Positions 7,245 to 17,147 are shown, counted from the first letter of the stretch. The stretch: DNA of 64,000 bases from Paraflavitalea devenefica (GCF_011759375.1 NZ_JAARML010000006.1:124001-188000), one strand, 5' to 3'. Notes: generated by a model from the sequence alone, not told the origin. Numbers and translations are program-made.

Positions 7245-10200
7245 ATGAAAAGGATCAGGCGTTTACCAAAACTAAAAAAGCTGCCATTACTCCATTCACT
7301 GCTGTTGCTGGCATTTACTTGTTGCATGAGCATCACCGGGTATACCCAGACAACGCCCGCCTCCATCCGGGGCGTAGTACAAAACGAAAAGGGGGAAGGT
7401 TTAGCAGGCGTAAGCATTGCGATCAAGAATGATTCCCTCCGTTACAAAAGCAACACTTCTACTGATGCGCAGGGTGTGTTTACCTTTTCCGATCTGCTAC
7501 CCGATATTCCCTATACCATTTCCTTTTCCTTTGTAGGTTACGAAACACAGACCAGGAGCCGCTATGCACTGAAGCCGGGCGAGAAAGCCTCTATGATGAT
7601 TAACCTGAAAGAGCTGCCGGCCGACCTTCAGCAGGTAGTGGTAGTGGGATATGGCACTTCAAAGAAGATCAGTGTAACCGGTGCAGTAGATCAGGTTTCG
7701 GGCAAGCGGATTGCAGAGCGTCCCATCGCCAACATATTTCAGGGATTGCAGGGCGTGAGCCCGGGACTTAATATCACGTATGGTGGTGGTCAGCCGGGAC
7801 AAACACCCACCATCAATGTGCGGGGGTATACGTCCATCAACGGTGGTGGTCCGTTGATCGTTATTGATGGGATTGCCGCTGCAACAGATGATCTGTTGAG
7901 ATTAAACCCATCCGACATCGCCTCTATTACGGTATTACGCGATGCAGCTTCTGCAGCTATTTATGGCGCCAGGGCATCGTATGGCGTACTGCTGGTAACC
8001 ACCAAGGAAGGTGTTAGCGGTGGCAGGCAAAATATCAGTTATAATAATTATTTCGCCTGGTCCAGGAGAACCATATTGCCCGAACCAGTAACCGATCCTT
8101 ATATCTATTCCAGGGTGCTGGAAACTTCCACTGATAATACGCCCTGGGATTACGTCAACTTTTCGGATGAATATTATAAGTGGGCCAAAGAACGTTCCGA
8201 TAATCCCTCCATTGAAGATGTACGGGTAGATCCATCAGACCCATCAAAATGGGCCTATATGGGCAGCAATAACTGGAATGATTACTTTTTCAGCAAAACC
8301 AGTTTTTCCCAATACCATACTATTTCTTTCAGTGGCTCTTCTGAAAACAACAGGAAACTGCCCATCGGCTATTTGTTGTCTGCCGATTATACCAAAGAAA
8401 ACGGATTGAATAAACTGACGAAGGATGACTGGAACCGGTATGGGCTGCGGGGCAAACTGAATATAGCGCCATTCCCCTGGCTGAAGCTGGATAATAATCT
8501 CTCTGTATACCAGTTGAAACGCGATGCACCCACTTATGCGGCTACCGATGTTTATTATCTGCAGCCAACCAACGTAGCCAAAAATCCGGATGGTACCTGG
8601 GGCAATAACTCAGCCGGCAGACTGGCTGCACAGCTAACCAGCGGTGGCCGCAATCAACAAACCCGTTTTGGGTTCCAGAATATTGCACGGGCAGTAGCTA
8701 CGTTTTTGAATGGCAGCCTGCAGGTAACGGGCGATGCCAGTTTTAAGCGCGAGCTTTGGAAGTACCATAGAGAAGACCTTCCTTACCTGCTTGGTTATGG
8801 CCCCAATGATGTACGGCAGGAAAACAGCATAGGATCTATTGCTGAAACGAATGGTATTATCAACCAGGATGTATTTGACCTGTATGTTAATTACAATAAG
8901 GAACTGGGTGATCATGCGTTTAAATTGCTGGCAGGTTATAACCAGGAAAGTTATGAATGGTCGCCGGTAACTGCTTCCAAAACACAGTTGATATCCTCCT
9001 CTGTGCCTTATATCGGACTTACTACGGGCGATGCCACCGTTAGCACCACAGGCGAGGGTGGTTATTACTCCTATGCCATCCGTAGCTGGTTCGGCCGTAT
9101 TAATTATACTTTCAAAGACCGGTATATTATAGAAGGCAATGGCCGGTATGATGGATCCTCCAGGTTCCCTTCCAATAATCGTTGGGGCTTCTTCCCTTCT
9201 GTTTCTGCCGCCTGGATAGCCAGCCGGGAAGCTTTCTTCGACAAGCTGGCGCCCACCCTGTCTACCCTGAAATTACGCGCTTCTTATGGCGACCTGGGCA
9301 ACCAAAGTGTCAATTATTTCGGTTACGTACAGTCATTGCCTACGAAGTTATCCACGTACCTGATCAATGGCAACAGGCAAACCGTTATAGGTAACGCCTC
9401 AAGTCCCTATAACCTTGCTCCTTCATTGCGGGTTGACCCCTCCAATTATACCTGGGAAAAGGTAACCACTACCAACGTAGGAGCAGATATTGGCGTACTC
9501 AATGATAAGGTGCTTGTTTCTTTCGATTACTTTGTACGCAATACCCTGGGTATGCTGGCGCCCAGCCAGGAACTGCCCGGCGTACTGGGCACTTCAGCGC
9601 CGCAACAAAATTCAGCGGATCTTTCTACACGGGGCTGGGAACTTTCCGTAAGCTACCGCAATAGCTTTAGCGTACAATCCCAACCGCTCTCCTTCAACGC
9701 ACGGCTGGTGGTATCCGATTCAAGAAGCAAGATCACCCGATACAACAATGCGCTGGAGACCTTTTCGGCAACTTACCGGCCCGACCAGTATATTGGTGAG
9801 ATATGGGGCTTAACGAATGATGGTTTCTTTCAAAGCAAAGATGAGATTGACAAGCTGGACGAATCATCACTGATTCCCTGGGGTGCTTTGGACATCGTAC
9901 CAGGCTGGCCTAAGTACAAGGATTTTGATGGCGATGGCAAGATTGAGCAAGGCCCTTCTGCCAAAGATCCCAAAGACCTCCGCGTCATTGGCAACAGCAG
10001 CCCGCGCTACCGCTTTGGATTCAATCTTGATATGAGCTGGAACAATATTGACCTGAGCGTATTTTTACAGGGTGTGGCCAAGCAGGATTATTATCCACGC
10101 CATTATCTTTTCTGGGGTCCCTACCAACAACCTTATGCCAATGTATATCCCTGGAACCTGGACTTTTACCGGGCTGCAGATGATAATGCCCAACAAATCG

Positions 10201-10565
10201 CACAACATTCAGCCTCCTATATCAACGCAGGGCTCGCCAAAGCCAATACCAACGCTTATTTCCCAGTATTGCAGTCATGGCTGGCTGACAATAATTATGG
10301 CAGCGGCCTGGACATCGCACAAACTAAATATCTCTTAAATGCAGCTTATTTAAGGGTTAAAAACGTTACGGTTGGTTATACCCTGCCTGCCTCACTCATG
10401 AAGCGTTTTGGTTTTAAACGCCTGCGCTTATTCTTCAGCGGAGAAAACCTGTATGAGTTTTCTTCCATCAAAAAATACCTTGATCCTGAATCTATCAGTG
10501 ACGGTTTCGGATGGGAATATCCTTACCAGCGTAAATATTCTTTTGGAGTGAATGCAGATTTATAA
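7245..10565 (+). CDS. SusC/RagA family TonB-linked outer membrane protein
   Basis: 1106 residues. An N-terminal signal peptide (about 1-35) is followed by a carboxypeptidase-regulatory-like domain (about 40-120, from SIRGVVQNEKGEGLAGVS) and a TonB plug (about 130-250) holding GYGTSKKISVTGAVDQV, the SusC signature NVRGYTSINGG and ITVLRDAASAAIYGARAS. The 22-strand barrel fills the rest and ends in the typical aromatic residue region. It forms the import channel that its SusD partner closes as a lid, powered by TonB. No STN signalling domain precedes the plug, although a sigma/FecR pair lies upstream. The substrate is not known. Confidence 0.93.
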   Translation: MKRIRRLPKLKKLPLLHSLLLLAFTCCMSITGYTQTTPASIRGVVQNEKGEGLAGVSIAIKNDSLRYKSNTSTDAQGVFTFSDLLPDIPYTISFSFVGYETQTRSRYALKPGEKASMMINLKELPADLQQVVVVGYGTSKKISVTGAVDQVSGKRIAERPIANIFQGLQGVSPGLNITYGGGQPGQTPTINVRGYTSINGGGPLIVIDGIAAATDDLLRLNPSDIASITVLRDAASAAIYGARASYGVLLVTTKEGVSGGRQNISYNNYFAWSRRTILPEPVTDPYIYSRVLETSTDNTPWDYVNFSDEYYKWAKERSDNPSIEDVRVDPSDPSKWAYMGSNNWNDYFFSKTSFSQYHTISFSGSSENNRKLPIGYLLSADYTKENGLNKLTKDDWNRYGLRGKLNIAPFPWLKLDNNLSVYQLKRDAPTYAATDVYYLQPTNVAKNPDGTWGNNSAGRLAAQLTSGGRNQQTRFGFQNIARAVATFLNGSLQVTGDASFKRELWKYHREDLPYLLGYGPNDVRQENSIGSIAETNGIINQDVFDLYVNYNKELGDHAFKLLAGYNQESYEWSPVTASKTQLISSSVPYIGLTTGDATVSTTGEGGYYSYAIRSWFGRINYTFKDRYIIEGNGRYDGSSRFPSNNRWGFFPSVSAAWIASREAFFDKLAPTLSTLKLRASYGDLGNQSVNYFGYVQSLPTKLSTYLINGNRQTVIGNASSPYNLAPSLRVDPSNYTWEKVTTTNVGADIGVLNDKVLVSFDYFVRNTLGMLAPSQELPGVLGTSAPQQNSADLSTRGWELSVSYRNSFSVQSQPLSFNARLVVSDSRSKITRYNNALETFSATYRPDQYIGEIWGLTNDGFFQSKDEIDKLDESSLIPWGALDIVPGWPKYKDFDGDGKIEQGPSAKDPKDLRVIGNSSPRYRFGFNLDMSWNNIDLSVFLQGVAKQDYYPRHYLFWGPYQQPYANVYPWNLDFYRAADDNAQQIAQHSASYINAGLAKANTNAYFPVLQSWLADNNYGSGLDIAQTKYLLNAAYLRVKNVTVGYTLPASLMKRFGFKRLRLFFSGENLYEFSSIKKYLDPESISDGFGWEYPYQRKYSFGVNADL

Positions 10566-10594
10566 GTATTGACCTGCCAATTAAAAATGAAACA

Positions 10595-12403
10595 ATGAAA
10601 AAGATACTTTACTATATACTCGCAGGAAGTTTAATAACAACAGGTGCCTGCAAGAAAGATTTCTTAGACCGCTATCCTCAAACAACCATTTCGCCGGAGC
10701 TGTTCTTTAAATCAGAAGACGATCTGTCGCTCTACATCAATGGCCTGCTCAATCATGACGGCGTAGGAAACTATTTAGACGATCAGAGCAGTGACAATAC
10801 GGCCACCACGGGGGCCGTCGAGGTAAAAGTCGTCATGACGGGTTCGCCCAGCTCAAAAACCATTACATCAGGCTGGAACTGGAGCAGGCTTCGTGACATC
10901 AATTATTTCCTGGATAATTATGGGAAAGCGGCAGTGACACAGGAAGTGAAAGACCATTATGCAGGCCTGGCCAGGTATTACAGGGCCGTATTTTATACAG
11001 GCATGGTAAAAAGATATTCTAATGTTCCCTGGTATTCCCGCACCATCAATCCCAATGATACCGCGATGCTGTACATGGCCCCTACTCCCCGCGCCCAGGT
11101 GATGGATAGTGTTATGGCCGATCTGGCTTTTGCTGCAGCACATGTACGAGCCACTGTTCCGGCAGGTACCCCGGGTGTATGGGCAGTAAAAACCTTCTAT
11201 ACAAGGGTGGCTTTGTATGAAGGTACTTACCGCAAATATCATAGTGAGCTAAACCTGGGAAGTTCGGCTAATTCCTTCCTGGAGAAGGCCAGGGATATTG
11301 CAAAAGAGATCATGGGCTCCGGCAATTTCCAGTTAAACAATACAAATAGTCCGGAGAAGGATTATGGAACGCTTTTTGGTTCGGCCGACCTGTCGGCCAA
11401 TAAAGAAGTGATCCTGAATACACCCTATGATCTCAGCAAAGCAGGGGCCGGCAGCAGTAATATTAACTCCACGGTATTTGGGGATTATGAGCAATCCCCC
11501 TCCCGCAGCCTTATACAGGCCTACCTCATGAAAGACGGTTCCCGCTTTACTGATATAGCAGGTTATGAAACATTCGGCTTTGTGAAGGAATTTGAAAACC
11601 GCGATCCGAGAATGAAACAGACCTTGGTTTATCCGGGTTTTGCAAGGATTACCGACAGTAAATCTTATGTACAAAGGCTCAATAAAAATTTCACAGGTTA
11701 TCATCAGTTAAAAGGCTATTACAATAACTCTACCGACAATGTCATACTGGGCAGTTTTGATTTCCCAGCCTATCGCTATGCTGAGGTGTTGCTCACCTAT
11801 GCAGAAGCGTTGGCAGAACTGGGTACTATTACACAGGCCAATCTGGATGAATCGGTAAATCTTGTAAGAAGCAGGGCTGGCCTACCTGCCTTAAACCTCG
11901 TAGCTGCTAATGGCAATCCCGATCCGGTGCTGGCCGCTCAGTATCCCCAGGTTTCCGGCGCGCAGAAAGGTGTACTGCTCGAAATACGCCGTGAAAGAAG
12001 GGTGGAATTTGCCATGGAAGGATACCGCTACGATGACCTGATGCGCTGGCAAGCCGGCAAGCTGCTGGAAAAGATACCGGAAGGCATGTATTTTCCGGGC
12101 CTGGGCAAATACGATCTGACCGGCGACGGACATGAGGATATTATTTTGATTGATAAGAGCAGCAATATACCGGCCGAAGCACAAAAGGAAAAGAATGCAC
12201 TGGGAGAAGTATTGGTGTATTATAAAGCGGGCAGTTTCGGAGAGAATGTGACCGTTTACCTGCGCAATGGCAATAGCGGCGGCACGCTGGTTACCGAAGT
12301 AACACCCCGGAACTTTATCGAACCTAAGTATTATTACCGCCCCATCCCTTATAACCAGGTGGTGCTTAATCCGAAGCTTACCCAATCTTTTGGCTGGGAG
12401 TAA
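10595..12403 (+). CDS. SusD/RagB family nutrient-binding outer membrane lipoprotein
   Basis: 602 residues, starting 29 bases after SusC. The lipoprotein signal ends in TTGAC with the anchoring cysteine at residue 19. The SusD pattern is clear: CKKDFLDRYPQTTISPELFF at the start, ARYYRAVFYTGMVKRYSNVPW in the TPR core, then YRYAEVLLTYAEALAELG and IRRERRVEFAMEGYRYDDLMRW near the end. It sits on the cell surface, binds the ligand and hands it to the SusC channel. The two phosphoesterase genes behind it suggest a phosphorylated ligand. Confidence 0.93.
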   Translation: MKKILYYILAGSLITTGACKKDFLDRYPQTTISPELFFKSEDDLSLYINGLLNHDGVGNYLDDQSSDNTATTGAVEVKVVMTGSPSSKTITSGWNWSRLRDINYFLDNYGKAAVTQEVKDHYAGLARYYRAVFYTGMVKRYSNVPWYSRTINPNDTAMLYMAPTPRAQVMDSVMADLAFAAAHVRATVPAGTPGVWAVKTFYTRVALYEGTYRKYHSELNLGSSANSFLEKARDIAKEIMGSGNFQLNNTNSPEKDYGTLFGSADLSANKEVILNTPYDLSKAGAGSSNINSTVFGDYEQSPSRSLIQAYLMKDGSRFTDIAGYETFGFVKEFENRDPRMKQTLVYPGFARITDSKSYVQRLNKNFTGYHQLKGYYNNSTDNVILGSFDFPAYRYAEVLLTYAEALAELGTITQANLDESVNLVRSRAGLPALNLVAANGNPDPVLAAQYPQVSGAQKGVLLEIRRERRVEFAMEGYRYDDLMRWQAGKLLEKIPEGMYFPGLGKYDLTGDGHEDIILIDKSSNIPAEAQKEKNALGEVLVYYKAGSFGENVTVYLRNGNSGGTLVTEVTPRNFIEPKYYYRPIPYNQVVLNPKLTQSFGWE

Positions 12404-12424
12404 ATCATTCAAATAATATCCATT

Positions 12425-13339
12425 ATGAAAAGAAGGGAAATGCTCAAAGCGGTGGGATTGATGACCGGTGCTATGGCCGCAGCTAACCAGGCTGTACTGG
12501 CTGCAGCCACCGGTGTGGGAAAAGAGAAGGTTCCTAAACCTGTATTGCGGGTGGTACATATCACTGATGTACATATACGCACCGGCGACAATGCACCAGA
12601 TAGGTTTAAAAAATGCCTCAAAGAAATAACAGGGCAGAAGGTTGATTTTTTCCTCAATGGCGGAGACTCGATCAATGATGCCTCCTATGACAACGTAAAA
12701 AGGGAAAGCGTTACGGAACAATGGAGCTTATGGGACGATTGCTTACGGTCCATCGGGCAATATGAAGTATATAGCTGTATTGGCAATCATGATCCTTGGT
12801 GGGCAGCGCCTTCCCAAACAGATGAAATGTATGGCAAAGAGTATGTGGTAAAGCGATTAAAAATACCAGGCCGGTATTACAGCTTCCCCAAAAAGAACTG
12901 GCACTTTATTATACTGGATGGCAATAACAAAAATATCTCCCTCGATGAAGAGCAATTTACCTGGCTGGAGCAGGAGCTTGCCAGACTTCCTGCTTCAACC
13001 CCTACCCTGTTGATGTCGCATTATCCTATACTGGGTACCACTCCTATATTGGTAGGTGGCGGTCATTCGGACCATAAAAAGCTGAAGGACCTTTTTTATA
13101 AACACCGCGACAAGGTAAAGGTATGCCTCAGCGGACACAACCACCTGTATGATAAAACGCTTTACAACGGCGTATTGTATTGCTGTAACGGAGCTATGTC
13201 TGGCTACTGGTGGGGTAAGGGAGATAAAGAATCGGCCGGCGCCGGCTACTACCTGGAAACACCTCCAGGCTATGCTATACTGAATTTGTATGAGGACGGT
13301 ACAGTAACGAACGACTATACGCCCCATGCTTACCTTTGA
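12425..13339 (+). CDS. Exported calcineurin-like metallophosphoesterase
   Basis: 304 residues with an N-terminal twin-arginine-like signal (KRREMLKAVGL, then a small-residue stretch to about 35). All motifs of the calcineurin-like fold are visible in order: HITDVHI, NGGDSIND, GNHDPWW, MSHYPI and SGHNH. These bind two metal ions and hydrolyse phosphomonoesters or phosphodiesters. The gene starts 21 bases after SusD, so it should be in the same operon and act outside the cytoplasm on the same substrate. Which phosphate ester it cleaves cannot be told from sequence. Confidence 0.88.
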   Translation: MKRREMLKAVGLMTGAMAAANQAVLAAATGVGKEKVPKPVLRVVHITDVHIRTGDNAPDRFKKCLKEITGQKVDFFLNGGDSINDASYDNVKRESVTEQWSLWDDCLRSIGQYEVYSCIGNHDPWWAAPSQTDEMYGKEYVVKRLKIPGRYYSFPKKNWHFIILDGNNKNISLDEEQFTWLEQELARLPASTPTLLMSHYPILGTTPILVGGGHSDHKKLKDLFYKHRDKVKVCLSGHNHLYDKTLYNGVLYCCNGAMSGYWWGKGDKESAGAGYYLETPPGYAILNLYEDGTVTNDYTPHAYL

Positions 13340-13394
13340 TTGTTGAACATTCATTAATGACCATTCTCCAGGGAAACCTATTTTAATTAGCTAT

Positions 13395-14639
13395 ATGAAA
13401 AGATTTGCTACAGCAGTGCTCTTTCTTTTTTCCACCGCTGTTTTCTTCCCGGCTCAGGCGCAGAAAACTAAAAAGGCGGTCTTTGTTATCGTAGACGGTA
13501 TACCAGCCGATGTGATTGAAAAACTGGCCCCGCCCAACCTGCAGGTCATTGCGAAAGAAGGTGGCTATACAAGGGCTTATATGGGTGGTGTTAAAGGAAC
13601 GTATACACAAACGCCCACCATTTCTGCAGTGGGCTATAACAGTATACTCACCGGCACCTGGGTTAATAAGCACAATGTTTGGGACAATGATATTGCCCAA
13701 CCCAATTATCAGTATTATACCATTTTTCGCTACCTGAAGCAACAATACCCGCAGAAGAAAACAGCTATTTTTTCCACCTGGCTGGACAACCGCACGAAGC
13801 TCGTGGGTGATAATATACCGGCTACCGGTAATATTCCCGTAGATCATCATTACGATGGGCTGGAGCTGGATACGGTTAATTTTCCGCACGACAAGCAAGG
13901 TAATTACCTGAATAAAATAGATGAAGCGGTGTCCAACCATGCGGCTGACTATATTAAAACCCAGGCGCCTGACCTGTCATGGGTGTACCTGGAGTTTACT
14001 GATGATATGGGACATGCATTTGGAGACAGTCCTGCGTTTTATGAGGCAATCAAAAATGCAGACAAAAGAATAGGCTATTTATGGGAAGCGATCAAATACC
14101 GGCAACAACATTTTAAGGAAGACTGGTTAATCGTGATCACTACAGACCATGGCAGGGATGCCAAAACCGGAAAAGGTCATGGCGGCCAGTCAGACCGCGA
14201 ACGCAGCAGTTGGATATTTACGAACGCCCAAGACCTGAATGCTGAGTTTCGTGCGCCACAGGCATCTGCCGTGGATATTATGCCTGGCATTGCCAGGTTT
14301 ATGGATATCAGTCTTCCAAAAGAAAATGCCTGGGAAGTAGATGGTATTCCCTTCACCGGTAAGTTATCCTTTATTGCACCATCTTTTGAATACATCGGCA
14401 ATACAGTAAAAATAAAATGGACGCCTGTTGGGAAAAATGAGGATATCAAGGTATGGGTAGCCGCCACAAATAATTTTAAAACCGGTACGCGCGACGAATA
14501 TCAACTCATTAAAACATGGCCGCTTAGCCAGGGATACGGAGAAGTGAAAATACCCGGTGAAGTGGGAACATTTTATAAAATAGTACTGGAAGGCGTTTAC
14601 AATACAGCCAATAACTGGCATAACGCCAACACAAAGTAA
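13395..14639 (+). CDS. Secreted alkaline phosphatase superfamily (NPP-like) enzyme
   Basis: 414 residues with a signal peptide (about 1-22, ending PAQAQ). The nucleotide pyrophosphatase/phosphodiesterase fold is visible: VFVIVDGIPADVI for the first metal aspartate, TPTISAVGYNSILTG around the nucleophilic threonine, DDMGHAFGDSP for a metal-binding Asp/His pair, and TTDHGRDAKTGKGHGG for the C-terminal metal ligands. The last about 85 residues form an extra beta-rich domain. It hydrolyses phosphate or phosphodiester bonds in the periplasm or outside the cell. Last gene of the SusCD locus, followed by a strong terminator. Confidence 0.88.
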   Translation: MKRFATAVLFLFSTAVFFPAQAQKTKKAVFVIVDGIPADVIEKLAPPNLQVIAKEGGYTRAYMGGVKGTYTQTPTISAVGYNSILTGTWVNKHNVWDNDIAQPNYQYYTIFRYLKQQYPQKKTAIFSTWLDNRTKLVGDNIPATGNIPVDHHYDGLELDTVNFPHDKQGNYLNKIDEAVSNHAADYIKTQAPDLSWVYLEFTDDMGHAFGDSPAFYEAIKNADKRIGYLWEAIKYRQQHFKEDWLIVITTDHGRDAKTGKGHGGQSDRERSSWIFTNAQDLNAEFRAPQASAVDIMPGIARFMDISLPKENAWEVDGIPFTGKLSFIAPSFEYIGNTVKIKWTPVGKNEDIKVWVAATNNFKTGTRDEYQLIKTWPLSQGYGEVKIPGEVGTFYKIVLEGVYNTANNWHNANTK

Positions 14640-14645
14640 TTATAA

Positions 14646-14686
14646 GCAGCAGGTGGGCCATCTTCAACAAATGGTCCACCTGCTGC
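14646..14686. terminator. Bidirectional terminator
   Basis: Sixteen-base arms 14646-14661 and 14671-14686 form a long stem with one G-T pair between convergent genes. It ends the SusCD/phosphoesterase operon and the opposite T9SS gene, whose stop codon is six bases away. Confidence 0.8.
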
Positions 14687-14691
14687 ATTCA

Positions 14692-15564
14692 TTATTTTAC
14701 CTGCAATCTTACAACAGTACCATCTATTTCCAGCAGGTAGAGGCCTGGCTTTATACCAACGAGGGATATCTGCGGTAATCGTACGGCAGGATCAATGTTA
14801 ACAGACTTGATCAACCTGCCCTCCAGGTCCTTGATCGTGATGGCAGCCGTTTTGCGCTTGCCGGTGATGGTAATGCTATTGCCGGCAGGATTGGGATAAA
14901 AACCAATGGCAGGCGCAGCAGGAGTTACGTGTACCGTAAGTTGCCGCGGCTTCGCCGGCAGGATAGACGGGTTCATGTAATGTACCGTTATACTGATATG
15001 ATCAATACGGGCCGACATGGATACGCTTGCCAACCCTGCGTTCAGGGAGGCCGCAATGGCCACACCGAAATCATTGGCATTAATATCAGAAGGCAACCAG
15101 GAGAGCCCCCAGGTATCTGTTGAGCTGCCATAGGTAGCCGTTGCATCACTACTGGGCCAACCGGCGGCGCTGGCATGTTCTGCACCTGCTATACTGCCAT
15201 TTTTAACAATCATCACCGATAGATCCTCTACAGAGCCTCCCAGGCTAAGCCCTCCTGCACTACGCTCCACAGTTACTGTAATACCGCATATAGCAGCGCC
15301 TGTTGGAATAGCAAACCCCAGGTTCTGCACCACCAGGTAATTGGTTTGCGCTGTAGCAAATAACGACAATACCTGGGTGGCTTGTGCGCGGCTGCCATCA
15401 GATAAGGCAGCATTGCCCGGATTGTTCCAGGCCACCGTACCAAGAGATGTATTATTGGAAAATAAAGCAGCATCCAAAGGCCCCACCTGGATACACTGGG
15501 CAACAGCAAATGGATGAATGAGAACAATGCATACGAATGCCATAGAAAGAGCAAAGCTTTTCAT
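14692..15564 (-). CDS. Secreted protein with T9SS type A sorting domain
   Basis: 290 residues. Signal peptide about 1-22 (FVCIVLIHPFAVAQ). The middle part (about 25-195) is a beta-rich domain with repeated small and polar residues and motifs such as VEDLSVMIVKNG and ISITVHYM; similar segments occur in secreted Bacteroidota proteins of unknown function. Residues about 215-290 are a T9SS type A sorting domain (IGFYPNPAGNSITI, then IKDLEGRLIKS and LVGIKPGLYLLEI). It is therefore expected on the surface or in the medium. It faces the phosphoesterase operon; a role in the same process is possible but unsupported. Confidence 0.82.
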   Translation of the reverse strand: MKSFALSMAFVCIVLIHPFAVAQCIQVGPLDAALFSNNTSLGTVAWNNPGNAALSDGSRAQATQVLSLFATAQTNYLVVQNLGFAIPTGAAICGITVTVERSAGGLSLGGSVEDLSVMIVKNGSIAGAEHASAAGWPSSDATATYGSSTDTWGLSWLPSDINANDFGVAIAASLNAGLASVSMSARIDHISITVHYMNPSILPAKPRQLTVHVTPAAPAIGFYPNPAGNSITITGKRKTAAITIKDLEGRLIKSVNIDPAVRLPQISLVGIKPGLYLLEIDGTVVRLQVK

Positions 15565-15929
15565 GAAATTTGGTTTAAAGATTAATTAAGCAATAGAAGC
15601 CTCACCGGGACGATTATACGGTCCCGGGACAATACAGGGGCATCCCAACGTGCATCGTTGTCGGGCGACCCGGCCAAATGATCAATAAGGGAAATGTTTA
15701 ACCGTTACCGGCTAAAGGATAAGGGGGGCTTCATGAGCCCATGCAGGAAATCAGCGGTTGAACCATTGCTACTAATAGAGAGAGAACCAGAGAGGTACAA
15801 AGAGTTGCGTGCATTATAACGGCAACGGGAAAGTTTTATGATAATAAGCTATCATCTGTTCTTTTTTCTTGTTTTAAATCAATTCAATGCATCTATAACC
15901 AGTCTGGCATTGATATAGGACAATATAGT
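15565..15929. other. Intergenic region with palindromes, no gene seen
   Basis: Leader region of the T9SS gene and trailer of the TPR gene. I see a ten-base palindrome GTCCCGGGAC at 15621-15630, which can pair instead with CCGGGAC at 15605-15611, and a CAACG/CGTTG pair near 15646-15660. No open frame or RNA family is recognisable. These could be leader hairpins of the minus-strand T9SS mRNA. Confidence 0.4.
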
Positions 15930-17147
15930 CTATAATTGCATCTCATCTTTGTGGGCGTTGCGGATAGCAGTAAGTTTTTGCAACCACCTGGGAGAAAGAA
16001 AAAAGATAGCCAATATGGCCAGCAATAAACCTGCGAGCAGTGCCACCCCTACCTCCAGTTGCAATACCTTAACCCGGTTGGCTTGCCGCAAATTCTCCTT
16101 TTCATGACCCTCTTTTAGCAGCGCTTCCTTTTTCTCATACACAAACTTTGCCTGCAGCTCTGCTGTCTTTTTACGGGTCTCTTCATTGAAAAGGCTGTCT
16201 GCATAAACTTTATGCAGCTTGAAATACTTCAGGCTATTCCGGTAATCGCCTTTTGCTTCATATAGACCGGCCAGTGATTCGCTGGCATTCGCTATTCCCT
16301 CTTTATGGTTTATTTCATTGGCCAGTGAAAAACTTTCCCGGGCATAATCAATGGCCACATCCGTTTGCCCGAGTCCACGGCAGGCCCTGGCTATCGAGCC
16401 CGTGGTGTTCATTCTGCCCAATTTATCATGGGTTTGCAGGTAATACTGCAGGGAAGGCTCAAAATAAGCCAGCGCCTCCTTGTATTGTCGTTTTTCACAA
16501 AGTACACTACCTATATCCACCCTGACAAAGGCGGCTACATAGCCATTGGGATCGTTTATAACCTGCATTGCCTGCCGGTATAGTTCCAGCGCCTTGTCAT
16601 AATCGTTCCGCAGTTGATATACACCGGCCATGTCAACGAGCAGGTATGCTTTTCCTACACTATCCCTCATTTCCTGCATCATCCCATAAGCTTTGTTTAG
16701 ATGTTGCAAAGCCTCTTCCTGCTTCCCTGTATTTATATAGAACAGGCCAATGTTCCTGATCATATTAGCGGCCAGTCTTTTTTCATTTACTTTTTCAGCC
16801 AGGAACTGCGCCTGCTGAAAATAGGAAAGCATTTGCGCATAATCGCCCTTTAAGGAATAGTAATAACCATGCACAGACAGTCCTTCCGCTTCTCCCTTTT
16901 CATATTGAATATCTTTGGCGTATCCATATGCCTTTTGCGCATAGAATAGCATACTATCCGGGTTTATTGCATAAAAACTGGTAGAGAACTTAAGCAACAC
17001 ATTGATATACCCGGTATCCCGTTCAAAACCTTTTTTGGATGCTTTCTCTGTAAGAAGATGCCGGTAACTTTCCAGCCGGTAGGGTTGTGCAAAAGAGTGA
17101 CAGGCGAGCAATAGCCCTATAAAAAGGACTGCGGTATGGCGTTTCAT
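15930..17147 (-). CDS. TPR sensor-like protein lacking an output domain
   Basis: 405 residues from ATG at 17147, where a signal peptide begins (MKRHTAVLFIGLLLACHSFAQ). Residues about 25-330 hold at least six tetratricopeptide repeats (for example AGVYQLRNDYDKALELYRQA). A coiled-coil stretch rich in Lys and Glu follows, then one membrane helix (VGVALLAGLLLAILAIFFL). Only about 20 residues follow it. Bacteroidota proteins of this build usually continue into a histidine kinase or a LuxR-type DNA-binding domain, so this one looks shortened. It may act as a receptor half or be a decayed regulator. Confidence 0.8.
   Translation of the reverse strand: MKRHTAVLFIGLLLACHSFAQPYRLESYRHLLTEKASKKGFERDTGYINVLLKFSTSFYAINPDSMLFYAQKAYGYAKDIQYEKGEAEGLSVHGYYYSLKGDYAQMLSYFQQAQFLAEKVNEKRLAANMIRNIGLFYINTGKQEEALQHLNKAYGMMQEMRDSVGKAYLLVDMAGVYQLRNDYDKALELYRQAMQVINDPNGYVAAFVRVDIGSVLCEKRQYKEALAYFEPSLQYYLQTHDKLGRMNTTGSIARACRGLGQTDVAIDYARESFSLANEINHKEGIANASESLAGLYEAKGDYRNSLKYFKLHKVYADSLFNEETRKKTAELQAKFVYEKKEALLKEGHEKENLRQANRVKVLQLEVGVALLAGLLLAILAIFFLSPRWLQKLTAIRNAHKDEMQL

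Noticed and set aside
11891..12721. Long minus-strand frame opposite SusD and the phosphoesterase
   Set aside because: It is antisense to two clearly coding genes with strong motifs; codon patterns fit the plus strand.
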